Positions 15,814 through 26,962 of a stretch of DNA of 64,000 nt are shown here, piece after piece. This stretch comes from JBBROS01 sp965217935 (GTDB lineage: Bacteria; Pseudomonadota; Alphaproteobacteria; Acetobacterales; Acetobacteraceae): assembly GCA_965217935.1 (NCBI GenBank), contig OZ244581.1, positions 1,860,001-1,924,000 on the forward strand, written 5' to 3'. Positions within the stretch are counted from its first letter, which is position 1, and each line of letters starts with the position of its first letter. The notes under the pieces were generated by a model that saw only the letters and a program-made list of their open reading frames with translations, was not told where the DNA came from and made no database searches. The position numbers and the translations under genes were made by a program.

Positions 15814-15834
15814 CCCCTGAACAAAATTCAGGGG
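15814..15834 (+). promoter_or_regulatory. Perfect inverted repeat covering the Shine-Dalgarno of the ATPase gene
   Basis: CCCCTGAA (15814-15821) and TTCAGGGG (15827-15834) are perfect complements around a 5-nt CAAAA loop. The right arm contains AGGGG, which is the only good ribosome-binding sequence for the ATG at 15843 (8-nt spacer). Folding of the mRNA would hide it; as DNA it could equally be a repressor operator. Confidence 0.55.
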
Positions 15835-15842
15835 ACGCCCGC

Positions 15843-16921
<1,079 letters not shown>

Positions 16922-16922
<1 letters not shown>

Positions 16923-17677
16923 TGGCCGACATCGCCGGCCAAGCGGTCTGGATCACCGGCGCAGGTTCCGGCATCGGCCGCGCCATGGCCATCGCCTTCG
17001 CGGGCGCCGGGTGCAAGATAGCCGTCACCGGCCGCCGCCGGGACATGCTGGACGAAACCGCCGCGCTCGCCCCGGGCGCGGTCCCCGTTCCCGCCGACGT
17101 CTCCGACCCGGCCGCCGTCAGCGCCGCGCACCTGGCCGTGACCGAGGCCATCGGCGAGGTCGACATCCTCATCAACAACGCCGGCACGAACGCGACCCGG
17201 CGGCACTGGAAGAACCTCTCGCCCGAGGACATGGCCGCCGTGGTCGACGTGAACCTCAAAGGCCCGTTCCTCTGCACCCTCGCCGTCCTGCCCGCCATGC
17301 GCGCCCGCCGCCGGGGCATCCTGATCCACACCGTCAGCAACGCCGCCACCGGCATCTACGTGGTGGCCGGGCCGACCTATATCGCCAGCAAGCACGGCGC
17401 CCGCGCCATGTCGGCCACCCTCAATGCCGAGGAGGGCATCCACGGCATCCGCAGCGTCTGCATCAACCCTGGCGAGGTCGAGACCCCGATCCTCGACACC
17501 CGCCCCCGCCCGCCGTCAGCCGAGGAGCGCGCCCTCATGGTCCAGCCCGAGGACGTGGCCGCAGCCGCCCTGTTCGCCGCCCGGATGCCGCCCCGCACCT
17601 GCATGGCCGAGATGCTGATCACCCCCACCGACAACAACTTCTACCGCGCCGCCGCCCGCGCGATCGAGGACGCATAA
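16922..17677 (+). CDS. SDR family NAD(P)-dependent oxidoreductase
   Basis: 251-residue classical short-chain dehydrogenase/reductase. The cofactor-binding TGAGSGIGRAMA lies at residues 13-24, the structural NNAG motif in LINNAGTN, and the catalytic YxxxK in YIASKHG, with the preceding Ser in HTVSNAAT. Family members reduce or oxidise sugar, polyol or keto substrates; the specific substrate cannot be read. Its ATG shares one base with the stop of the ATPase gene, and the next gene begins at 17678 with no gap, so the three are very likely translated from one message. Confidence 0.93.
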
Positions 17678-18790
17678 ATGGCTCTGCCCACCGTCACCGT
17701 CCCGCTCGACGCGCTGCGCCCCTACGTCGCCGCCATCTTCCGCGCCGCCGGCTGCGAGGCGGACGAGGCCGGGCGGATCGCCTTCCACCTCTCGTCCGCC
17801 AACCTGGCCGGGCACGACAGCCACGGCGTCATCCGCGTGCCCCGCTACGTGCAGTGGCTGAAAGACGGCCGCGTCCGCGCCGGGCAGCAGCCGACGGTCG
17901 TGGCCGAGAGCGCCACCCACGCCGTCGTCGACGGCAACCTCGGCTTCGGCCAGACCATCGGGCCCGTCACCGTCGATCTCGGCATCGCCAAGGCGCGATC
18001 CGCCGGCCTCGCCGTCGTCACCCTGCGCAACTCCGGCCATATCGGCCGCATCGGCGACTGGGCCGAGCGCGCCGCCGAGCAGGGCCTCGTTTCGATCCAC
18101 TTCGTCAACGTGGGCCTGGGCGAGATCGTCGCCCCGTTCGGCGGCACGGAGCGCCGGTTCGGGACCAATCCCATGTGCATCGGCGTGCCGCAGCCGGACG
18201 GTCCGCCGCTGCTGCTTGATTTCGCCACCTCCATCGTCGCCGAGGGCAAGGTGCTCGTCGCCAGCAACGGCGGCAAGCCGATCCCGGACGACGCGCTCGT
18301 CACCGCCGAGGGCCGGCTGTCCGGCGATCCGGCCGATTTCTACGGCCCGATCGAAGGCACCCACGTCCGCGACCCGGGCAACGGCGCCGGCGCCCTGCGC
18401 GCCTTCGGCGATCACAAGGGCAGCGCCATCGCCTTCATGTGCGAGATCCTGGCCGGCTGTTTCGCCGGCAGCCCCACCGCGGGACCCATTCCCGGCGCCA
18501 AGCGCGGCGGCATTGTCAACGGGATGCTGTCGATCTACCTCGATCCGAACCACTTCGGCGCCGCCCGCTTCGCCGACACAGCCCGGGACTTCGCCCATTA
18601 CGTCCGCGATACCCGGCCCGTGACCGAGGGCGGCGAGGTGCTCGTGCCGGGCGACGCCGAGGCCCGCATCCGCGAGGCCCGCACCCGCGACGGCATCCCG
18701 CTGCAGGAGGCCGCCTGGGCCGCGATCCAGGCCACCGGGGACGCGCTCGGCTGCAATCGCCCTGACACAGTCAGGACGACAAGGGGCTAG
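17678..18790 (+). CDS. Ldh family malate/lactate/ureidoglycolate dehydrogenase
   Basis: 370-residue NAD(P)-dependent dehydrogenase of the type-2 malate/L-lactate (YbiC/AllD/ComC) family, which oxidises 2-hydroxy acids and is unrelated to Rossmann dehydrogenases. Family hallmarks are AGHDSHGVIRVPRYVQWL with the catalytic His, the NSGHIGRIGDWAERAAEQGL block, FGTNPMCIGVP, LDFATSIVAEGK and GDHKGSAIAFMCEILAG. It follows the SDR gene without a gap. With the upstream CUT1 ATPase this looks like a unit for use of a hydroxy acid or sugar acid (inference). The gene ends 17 nt before the convergent transglutaminase gene. Confidence 0.93.
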   Translation: MALPTVTVPLDALRPYVAAIFRAAGCEADEAGRIAFHLSSANLAGHDSHGVIRVPRYVQWLKDGRVRAGQQPTVVAESATHAVVDGNLGFGQTIGPVTVDLGIAKARSAGLAVVTLRNSGHIGRIGDWAERAAEQGLVSIHFVNVGLGEIVAPFGGTERRFGTNPMCIGVPQPDGPPLLLDFATSIVAEGKVLVASNGGKPIPDDALVTAEGRLSGDPADFYGPIEGTHVRDPGNGAGALRAFGDHKGSAIAFMCEILAGCFAGSPTAGPIPGAKRGGIVNGMLSIYLDPNHFGAARFADTARDFAHYVRDTRPVTEGGEVLVPGDAEARIREARTRDGIPLQEAAWAAIQATGDALGCNRPDTVRTTRG

Positions 18791-18807
18791 GCATAGCACG
18801 CCCCAGC

Positions 18808-19710
18808 TCACACGGCCTCTGACAAGGCTTCTGATACGGCGTCCGACACGGCGTCATCGATGTCCACGCTCACCCGCAGCGTGTGCCGCCCGCCGCCCAG
18901 CAGCACGCCATGGACCGGGCTGACATCGGCATAGTCGCGGCCCCATCCCAGGCAGACGTGGCCGTCGCCGACGATCACGTCGTTGGTCGGGTCCAGGTCG
19001 ATCCAGTCGTGCTCCGCCCCCAGCCAGGCCGACACCCAGGCGTGGGAGACGTCCGCCCCGCGCATCCGCTCCTGGCCCGGCGGCGGCACGGTGCGGAGAT
19101 AGCCGGACACGTAGCGCGCCGGCAGGCCGAGGCCGCGCAGGCCGGCGATCATCAGGTGGGCGAAATCCTGGCACACCCCGGCGCGGCCTTGCATGACCCG
19201 GGCGACGGGGGTGGAGACGGTGGTCGCCTCCGGGTCGAAGCGGAAGTCGCGGCGGATGCGGCCCATCACCTCGACGAGGCCGGGCAGGATGGCGCGGCCG
19301 GGCGGGAAGCTCGGCGCGGCGTAGGCTCGGGCGGCCGGGTCGAGCGGAACCCTTGGGCTGGCGACGGCGAACTCCGCCGCCTCCCGCGCGGCACGTGATT
19401 GCAGGGCTTGGGCGGCGACTTGCTCCCACGCGGGCGTTTGATCGGGCGCGGCGCGGGCCTTGACCGCGACCAGGCCGCGGGCGGCGATCCGCAGCGAGTC
19501 GTGGGCGCGGTCCATGAACAGCCAGGCCACGTCATTGCCGAAATGGTCCGTGCCCCAGCGCACCAGGTCCGGCGCCGGCGCCACGTCCAGGCCGAACTGC
19601 AGCACCCGTTGCCAAGGCAGGCTGCGCGGGCGCAGGTGGACAATATGGGCGGCCAGCTCCACCCGGTCGGCGTAGTCGTAGGCGGTGACGTGCTCGACCT
19701 TGAGCGTCAT
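18808..19710 (-). CDS. Transglutaminase-like cysteine peptidase family protein (second of two)
   Basis: 300-residue protein with a bacterial transglutaminase-like N-terminal domain (about 1-85: VEHVTAYDYADRVELAAHIV) and a papain-like transglutaminase core (about 140-270). The triad is visible: Cys in GRAGVCQDFAHLMI, His in ADVSHAWVSAWLG, Asp in WIDLDPTNDV. The last 20 residues are a short DAVSDAVSEALSEAV-type repeat. It is the last gene of a three-gene operon with the ATP-grasp/alpha-E fusion (ATGA overlap) and another transglutaminase. Such sets are predicted amide-bond-forming and -cleaving systems. Confidence 0.92.
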   Translation of the reverse strand: MTLKVEHVTAYDYADRVELAAHIVHLRPRSLPWQRVLQFGLDVAPAPDLVRWGTDHFGNDVAWLFMDRAHDSLRIAARGLVAVKARAAPDQTPAWEQVAAQALQSRAAREAAEFAVASPRVPLDPAARAYAAPSFPPGRAILPGLVEVMGRIRRDFRFDPEATTVSTPVARVMQGRAGVCQDFAHLMIAGLRGLGLPARYVSGYLRTVPPPGQERMRGADVSHAWVSAWLGAEHDWIDLDPTNDVIVGDGHVCLGWGRDYADVSPVHGVLLGGGRHTLRVSVDIDDAVSDAVSEALSEAV

Positions 19711-21947
19711 GCCGTTTCCAGCCCGACCGATTGCAGCTTCGGCAGCAGGGCGAAGAAGCGCCGGGTGGTGCGGTCCGACAGCTCCGCCGCAGCGTTGCCG
19801 ACGCCGACCAGGGCGTTCGCCTGCGCGGCGGCCTCGTCCGCCGGGTCGGCCGCCGCCGTCACCGCGTCCACCACCGCCTGCAACGCTTGCTGCTGCCGCA
19901 GGGCCGCATGGGCCAGGTCGGCGTCGCCCGCGTCCTCCAGCAGGGACGCCGCCGCCTCGAACTGGAAGGCGAGCGCCCTGGGGTTGTCCGGGTCGGCCAG
20001 CACCAGGTCGAGCGCCGGGGCGGGCTGCAGGACGCTGAGATAGCGGCTGCGGTAGGTGATCGCGCTGTCGGCGAGTTCGAGGGCCAAGCGCAACGTGCCG
20101 TCGATGCGCGAGGGCGGCTGCTTCAGCACGGCGCCCAACAGGTAGCCGCCGGCCATCGCCCGCTCCATGCGCCGCCCGAGGTCAAGGAACAGCCGCCCGC
20201 CGCCGCGGACCATGCCCTCGGCGGAGATGCCAGCGACCGTCGTGGCGAGGCGTTGCAGCCCGTCCATCGCGTAGACCAGCCCATCGGGTCCTGCGCGCAT
20301 CGCGGACGCCACATCCGTGCGCGCCGCCCGGAGCGCGTGGGTGAAGGCGCCGTGGGTTTCCACCGTCATGCGGTCGCGCAGGGCCTCGATCAGCCGCCCG
20401 GCCTGGTCAAGCCCGCCGCCGACCGGCCCCGCTGCCGGCATGGCCAGCCGCCACCGCGCCTCGAACGGCGCGCCCGTCTCGCCCGGGTCGAAGCCCACCG
20501 CCTGCAGGCAGCGGCCCAGCACCGCCAGTTCCGCGATCTCCCGCGGCAGCGGCGCCCCCCTCGCGCGGCGCAGCAGCCCGGCGCGGCCGACGCGGGCCTG
20601 CTGGTCGAGCCGTTCCACGTAGCGGCCGAGCCAGTAGAAATCGTCCGCCACCCGGCTCGGCATATCGCCCGCGCCGCGGATGACCGCGATGCGGGGCTGC
20701 GGCCAGGCGTTCGGTCCCTGGATCGGCCCGGCCTCCTGGCTCAGCACCCAGACGTCCTTCAGCGTCACGCCGACCGGCAAGGCTTCCGTGAGCGGCTGGC
20801 CGGGCGTGGCGACGCGGGCGAGGCCGCCTTGCATCGCGCGCCAGCCGTCGCCGCCGTGCATCAGGAATAGGCGCAGGATGACCGGCTGCGGCGCCAGGCC
20901 GTCTGCGCCGAGCGTCGGCGCGAGCGAGCAGGCGGCGGGCGCGATGGCGGTTTCGAGGCGTAAGGGCTGGGCCAGCAGGCGCTCCGACAGCGCCGGGAGC
21001 AGGGCCGCGAAGCCGGGCGCCTCGATCGCCGCCGCGCCCGGATGGTTCAGCATCCGCACCGCGCCCGAGCGCATCGCGTCGAGCAGCCCGGCCACGCCCG
21101 GCGCCCAGCTCTCCGACTCCAAAGGGTCGATGGCGACGCCGGGCAGGCGGCGGATCAGGACGTCGACCGGCTGCAGGCCGCGCAGGGTCTTGATCGACAG
21201 CCTGCCGCCCCGCACCGTCAGGTCGCGGGTCTCGACCAGGGCGCAGGCGAGGTCGCGCGAGAGGGAGAGGCACTCCGGCCAATGCGGGTCGGACGAGCCG
21301 GGGGTCAGCATGGCCAGGACGGGGGCGCCGGCACGCTGCTTGGCCTGGGCGCCCATGCGCAGGAGCGAGTCCTGCCAGGCCTCGAAGAAGGGACGCAGTT
21401 GGCGGACCTGGGCGGTGCGGAACAGTTCGGGCAGCACGCGGGCCAGGAGCCGCCTGGCCTCGCGGGCGTAGCCGATGCCGATAGCGCCGCCGGTACGGTC
21501 GGCCAGGACGCGCCAGCGGCCGTCGGGTCCGCGGGCGAGGTCGGCGGTGTAGGTCAGCAGGTAGCGGGACGGCGGCGGGCGGCCGCCGAGGCGGGCGCGG
21601 CAGGCGCGCAAGTAGAAGGGATTGGCGTGGACGAGCGCGGGCGGGATCAGGCCGTCGGCCAATAGCTGCTGCGGACCGTAGAGGTCGGCCAGCAGCGCTT
21701 CCAGCAGATCGGCCCGTTGCGCCAGGCCGTCCGTCAGCGTCTCGAACTCGCTCGCGGCCAGGGGCAGCGGCACCGGGTCGCAGCGCCATTCGGGCGAGGG
21801 GCCGTCCTCGTTGATGGCCTGGCCGAGACGCCTGGCCCGCTCGTTCAGCGCCTGGGGGCCGAAGGACGAGAGGGCGCCGAGGATGCCGCGCCAGTGAGGA
21901 CGGACGCCGCCGGCGCCATCGACCATCTCGTCCAGCGCCAGCGTCAC
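19707..21947 (-). CDS. Circularly permuted ATP-grasp / alpha-E domain fusion protein
   Basis: 746 residues combining two domains that are often separate genes. The first, about 1-430, is a circularly permuted ATP-grasp (DUF404/DUF407, CP_ATPgrasp_2): ADLYGPQQLLADGLIPPALV, YLLTYTADLARGPDGRWRVL, LTPGSSDPHWPECLSLSRDL and VWVLSQEAG. The second, about 440-740, is an alpha-E (DUF403) helical domain: MPSRVADDFYWLGRYVERLD, TYRSRYL, DPDNPRALAFQFEA. ATP-grasp proteins ligate a carboxylate to an amine. Alpha-E partners are consistently linked to transglutaminases and, in many genomes, to the Anbu protease, which is not present here. The GTG at 21947 overlaps the upstream stop (GTGA), which decides the start over a longer open frame. 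Confidence 0.92.
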   Translation of the reverse strand: MTLALDEMVDGAGGVRPHWRGILGALSSFGPQALNERARRLGQAINEDGPSPEWRCDPVPLPLAASEFETLTDGLAQRADLLEALLADLYGPQQLLADGLIPPALVHANPFYLRACRARLGGRPPPSRYLLTYTADLARGPDGRWRVLADRTGGAIGIGYAREARRLLARVLPELFRTAQVRQLRPFFEAWQDSLLRMGAQAKQRAGAPVLAMLTPGSSDPHWPECLSLSRDLACALVETRDLTVRGGRLSIKTLRGLQPVDVLIRRLPGVAIDPLESESWAPGVAGLLDAMRSGAVRMLNHPGAAAIEAPGFAALLPALSERLLAQPLRLETAIAPAACSLAPTLGADGLAPQPVILRLFLMHGGDGWRAMQGGLARVATPGQPLTEALPVGVTLKDVWVLSQEAGPIQGPNAWPQPRIAVIRGAGDMPSRVADDFYWLGRYVERLDQQARVGRAGLLRRARGAPLPREIAELAVLGRCLQAVGFDPGETGAPFEARWRLAMPAAGPVGGGLDQAGRLIEALRDRMTVETHGAFTHALRAARTDVASAMRAGPDGLVYAMDGLQRLATTVAGISAEGMVRGGGRLFLDLGRRMERAMAGGYLLGAVLKQPPSRIDGTLRLALELADSAITYRSRYLSVLQPAPALDLVLADPDNPRALAFQFEAAASLLEDAGDADLAHAALRQQQALQAVVDAVTAAADPADEAAAQANALVGVGNAAAELSDRTTRRFFALLPKLQSVGLETA

Positions 21948-22801
21948 GGCAGCGGCTCCACCGTGACCGAGGTTTCCAGGCGGACCCCGGCCGGCTCGAC
22001 CGTGCCGCTGAGCGGGGCGGCGGCGAGTGGGCCGGGGGCGGCGGCGAGGGCGACATGGCCCTCGGCGGCGAGCAGGCCGGAGGTGGCGTCGGCGCCGATC
22101 CAGCCGGCGCCGGGGAGGAAGGCTTCGGCCCAGGCGTGCAGCTCGGCGTTGGGGGGGCCGCCGTCCTCGGGCTGCTGGATCAGGTAGCCGGAGACGAAGC
22201 GGGCGGCGATGCCGCGCAGGCGGAGGAGTTGCACCAGGAGCCAGGCGGAGTCGCGGCAGGAGCCTCGGCCCTCGCGCAAGGTCAAGTCCGGCGGCCAGAC
22301 GCCCGGCTCCATGCGGACGACGTAGATCACCCGATCGCGGACCTGGGCGGCGAGGGCGAGCAGGAGGGCGACGGTTTCCTGGACGGGTTCCTGGGCCGGG
22401 GCGCCCGCCTGGAAGGCTTGCAGCAGGGGACCGGGATGGTCCGGGCGCAGGAAGGGGGCCAGGGCCTCGGCGTCCTGCGGGTCGTAGGGGAACGGCCATC
22501 GGGCGGCGGGCGGGTCGAGCACGAAGGCGAAGGGGTTTCGCGGGGAGCGGTCCAGGGTGAGGGTGGCGAGGATGTCCAGGCGGTCGAGCGGGTCTGGGAA
22601 GACGAGGCGGGCGATGTGGTTGCCCCAGGCGTCGGATTGCCAATAGAGGCCGGTGGGGGCCGGGTCGATCCGCAGGCAGAAGCCGGGGGGCTGGGCGCGC
22701 GGGTCGGGGCGCGGGCGGAGGCGGAGCCATTGCGGGCCGAGGCGGACCGGGCGCTCATAATGGTAGGTTGTTTGGTGGGTGAGCGTGGCGCGGGGGGGCA
22801 C
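21944..22801 (-). CDS. Transglutaminase family protein (first of two)
   Basis: 285 residues: an N-terminal immunoglobulin-like domain (about 1-95, LTHQTTYHYERPVRLGPQ) and a transglutaminase core with Cys in GRGSCRDSAWLLVQ, His in AELHAWAEAFLPG and Asp in GADATSGLL. It differs enough from the other transglutaminase in this operon to represent a separate subfamily. The start is a GTG at 22801, 6 nt after the stop of the upstream FAD oxidoreductase gene, so all four may share a promoter. It probably hydrolyses or transfers isopeptide-like bonds in the predicted peptide-ligation system. Confidence 0.91.
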   Translation of the reverse strand: MPPRATLTHQTTYHYERPVRLGPQWLRLRPRPDPRAQPPGFCLRIDPAPTGLYWQSDAWGNHIARLVFPDPLDRLDILATLTLDRSPRNPFAFVLDPPAARWPFPYDPQDAEALAPFLRPDHPGPLLQAFQAGAPAQEPVQETVALLLALAAQVRDRVIYVVRMEPGVWPPDLTLREGRGSCRDSAWLLVQLLRLRGIAARFVSGYLIQQPEDGGPPNAELHAWAEAFLPGAGWIGADATSGLLAAEGHVALAAAPGPLAAAPLSGTVEPAGVRLETSVTVEPLP

Positions 22802-22807
22802 CGGGAT

Positions 22808-23926
22808 TCAGGCCGGGGACCGAAAGCGGGCCGGGTCGATGGCGGGGAGGATGGCGGCGGCGGCGCCCGGGTCGCGGCCGGAGATCAGGTCGGCGACCAG
22901 TTGGCCGGCGGCGGGGGAGGTTTGGATGCCGTAGCCGCCCTGCCCCACGCACCAGAAGAAGCCGTCCGCGTCCTTGTCCCAGCCGAAGGCGAGGCTGCGG
23001 TCGGGGGTGAAGGTTCGCAGGCCGGCCCAGCTATGCTCGACCCGGCGGACCTCGATGTCGAGCGCCTGCTGCATCCGGTCGATGGCGATGGCGACGTCCA
23101 ATTCGTCGGGCTGGACGTCGTGGGCGTGCATGTCGGTCTCGTCGGCGGGGCTGACCATGAGCTTGGTGCGGGCTTCGGGGCGGACGTACCAGGTGTGGTC
23201 GACGTCGTTGACCATCGGCCAGCCGGCGGCGACGTGGGGGGCCGGGTCGATGACGCAGCCGGTGCGGCGCTTGGGCACGAGGCCGAGGGGGCGGACGCCG
23301 GCCTGTTCGGCCACGTGGTCGCCCCAGGCGCCGGCGGCGTTGACGACGACGGGGGCGGCGAAGCTGTCGCCGCCGGTAGTCTCGACGCGCCAGAGGGCGT
23401 CCCTGCGCTCGATGCGGCCGGTGCGGCTGCGCAGCGCGAGGCGGCCTTGGCGGGCGCGGAGCTGGCGAAGGAAGCCTTGGTGCAGGCTGGCCACGTCCAT
23501 GTCGAAGGCGTCGTCCTCGATGGCGGCCTGGGCGGCGTAGCCGGGTTTCAGGGCTGGGATGAGGGCGGCGATCTCGGCGATGGAGGCCTCGCGGAGGTTC
23601 GTGCCTTCGGCGAGGAGGCGGCCCAGGTGGTCCCGCTGCTCCGGGGGGGCGAGGAAGACGACTGGGCGGTGGGAGAGGATGGGGGCCTCGGCGAAGCCCT
23701 GGTGCGGGCGCTCGAAGAAGGGGCGGGAGAGGCCGGTGAGGACGCGGACGTCGGGGGGACCGTAGTTGAGGATCCAGATGGCGGCGGAGCGCCCGGTGCT
23801 GTGATAGCCGGCGGCCTCCTCGGCTTCGATGAGGGCGACCTTGCGGTCCGCGGCCAGGTGGGCGGAGACGGTGGCGCCGGCGATGCCCGCGCCGATGACG
23901 ATGGCGTCGAAGTGTTCGGTGTCCAT
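22808..23926 (-). CDS. FAD-dependent oxidoreductase (DAO family)
   Basis: 372 residues from ATG 23926. An N-terminal FAD dinucleotide-binding motif (AIVIGAGIAGATVSAHLA), a central substrate domain, and the C-terminal FAD-contacting block VGQGGYGIQTSPAAGQL place it in the D-amino acid oxidase/sarcosine oxidase/glycine oxidase group (FAD-dependent amine or amino-acid oxidation). A longer frame to 24079 has no homologous content. The start lacks a good ribosome-binding site but fits the family N-terminus. It lies 6 nt before the first transglutaminase gene, so cotranscription with the ATP-grasp set is likely. Substrate unknown. Confidence 0.9.
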   Translation of the reverse strand: MDTEHFDAIVIGAGIAGATVSAHLAADRKVALIEAEEAAGYHSTGRSAAIWILNYGPPDVRVLTGLSRPFFERPHQGFAEAPILSHRPVVFLAPPEQRDHLGRLLAEGTNLREASIAEIAALIPALKPGYAAQAAIEDDAFDMDVASLHQGFLRQLRARQGRLALRSRTGRIERRDALWRVETTGGDSFAAPVVVNAAGAWGDHVAEQAGVRPLGLVPKRRTGCVIDPAPHVAAGWPMVNDVDHTWYVRPEARTKLMVSPADETDMHAHDVQPDELDVAIAIDRMQQALDIEVRRVEHSWAGLRTFTPDRSLAFGWDKDADGFFWCVGQGGYGIQTSPAAGQLVADLISGRDPGAAAAILPAIDPARFRSPA

Positions 23927-24152
23927 AGAGGGAGTGTCGGACGGGTTTGGGGGTGGGTGCAAGCGGGGGGCGTTGGGAGGAATGGGCGTGTTCTCACCTT
24001 GCGGTGATGGCTGAGTCACCTTTAACAATTTTTGTAAGCGAGCAGCCTTCGTTGCGGCTGTTATGTCTTTTTCAGACAATTACAGCGACGTGGTTTTTCC
24101 GGCGCCGTTTCAGGACGGTTCCTGGGCTGGCTCGGTATTGGGCGGCAAGGGC

Positions 24153-24173
24153 GCGGGGCGGCATTTGCCCCGC
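24153..24173 (-). terminator. Possible hairpin terminator after the mcc operon
   Basis: GCGGGGC (24153-24159) pairs with GCCCCGC (24167-24173) around a 7-nt loop, 8 nt beyond the mccA stop codon on the minus strand. There is no T tract after it, so it is at best a weak or processing-type 3' end structure. Confidence 0.35.
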
Positions 24174-24181
24174 TTGACGTC

Positions 24182-26163
<1,982 letters not shown>

Positions 26164-26167
<4 letters not shown>

Positions 26168-26955
26168 GCCGAGGGTCCGCGCCAGGCGGGAGGGCGCTTG
26201 GCCAGGAAGGCGGCGATGCCCTCGCGGGCCTCTTGCGTGGCGCGGCGGATGGCGATGCGGCGGCTGGTTTCCTCGATCATGGCGTCGTCGAGAGGGCCGC
26301 TTTGCGCCAGGGCGACGAGGGACTTCGCGTCCGCGAGGGCGCCGGGCGCGCCCTGCAGCAATTCCTCGACGATGCGGTCGCGTGCCGCCAGCAGGCCGTC
26401 GAGCGGGGCGATGTCGTGCACGAGGCCGAAGCGTTGCGCCTCCCTCGCGGTGAAGGGTTCGGCGGTCTGGAAGTAGCGCCGGGCCTGACGGGCGCCGATG
26501 GCGCGGACGACGTAGGGGGAGATGGTGGCGGGGGTGAGGCCGAGGCGGACTTCGCTCAGGCGGAACGTGGCTTGCTCGGCGGCCAGCACGATGTCGCAGC
26601 AGGCGGCGAGGCCGACGCCGCCGCCGTAGGCGTTGCCTTGGACCAGGGCTATGGTCGGTTTCGGCACCTGATCCAGGGTGCGGAGCAGGGCGGCCAGGGC
26701 GCGAGCGTCGCCGAGGTTCTCGGCCTCGGCGTTGTCGGCCGCGCGCTGCATCCAGCCCATGTCGGCGCCGGCGGAGAAGCTGCGCCCGGTGCTGGCCAGG
26801 ACGACGACGCGGACGCCGGCATCGGCGCCGGCCCGGACGAGTGCGCCCGTCAGCTCGCGGATGAGAGCGTCGTCGAAGGCGTTGTGGCGCTCGGGGCGGT
26901 TCAGGGTGATGGTGGCGACGCCGTCCGCGCCGGCCTGTTCGGTGATCGCGCTCAT
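26164..26955 (-). CDS. Enoyl-CoA hydratase/isomerase, probable methylglutaconyl-CoA hydratase
   Basis: 263-residue crotonase-superfamily enzyme. Family motifs are NRPERHNAFDDALIRELTGA, the oxyanion-hole SAGADMGWMQRAADN, and the second loop VQGNAYGGGVGLAACCDIV. Its position between the two methylcrotonyl-CoA carboxylase genes, overlapping mccA by ATGA, suggests hydration of 3-methylglutaconyl-CoA to HMG-CoA (LiuC-like). This functional assignment rests on context; sequence alone gives only the superfamily. Confidence 0.92.
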
Positions 26956-26962
26956 GTCGGCC

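Noticed and set aside
24040..24085. CAGCC/GGCTG hairpin followed by a T-rich stretch as a terminator on the plus strand
   Set aside because: No plus-strand gene ends upstream of it; a role in the leader of the minus-strand gene cannot be excluded.
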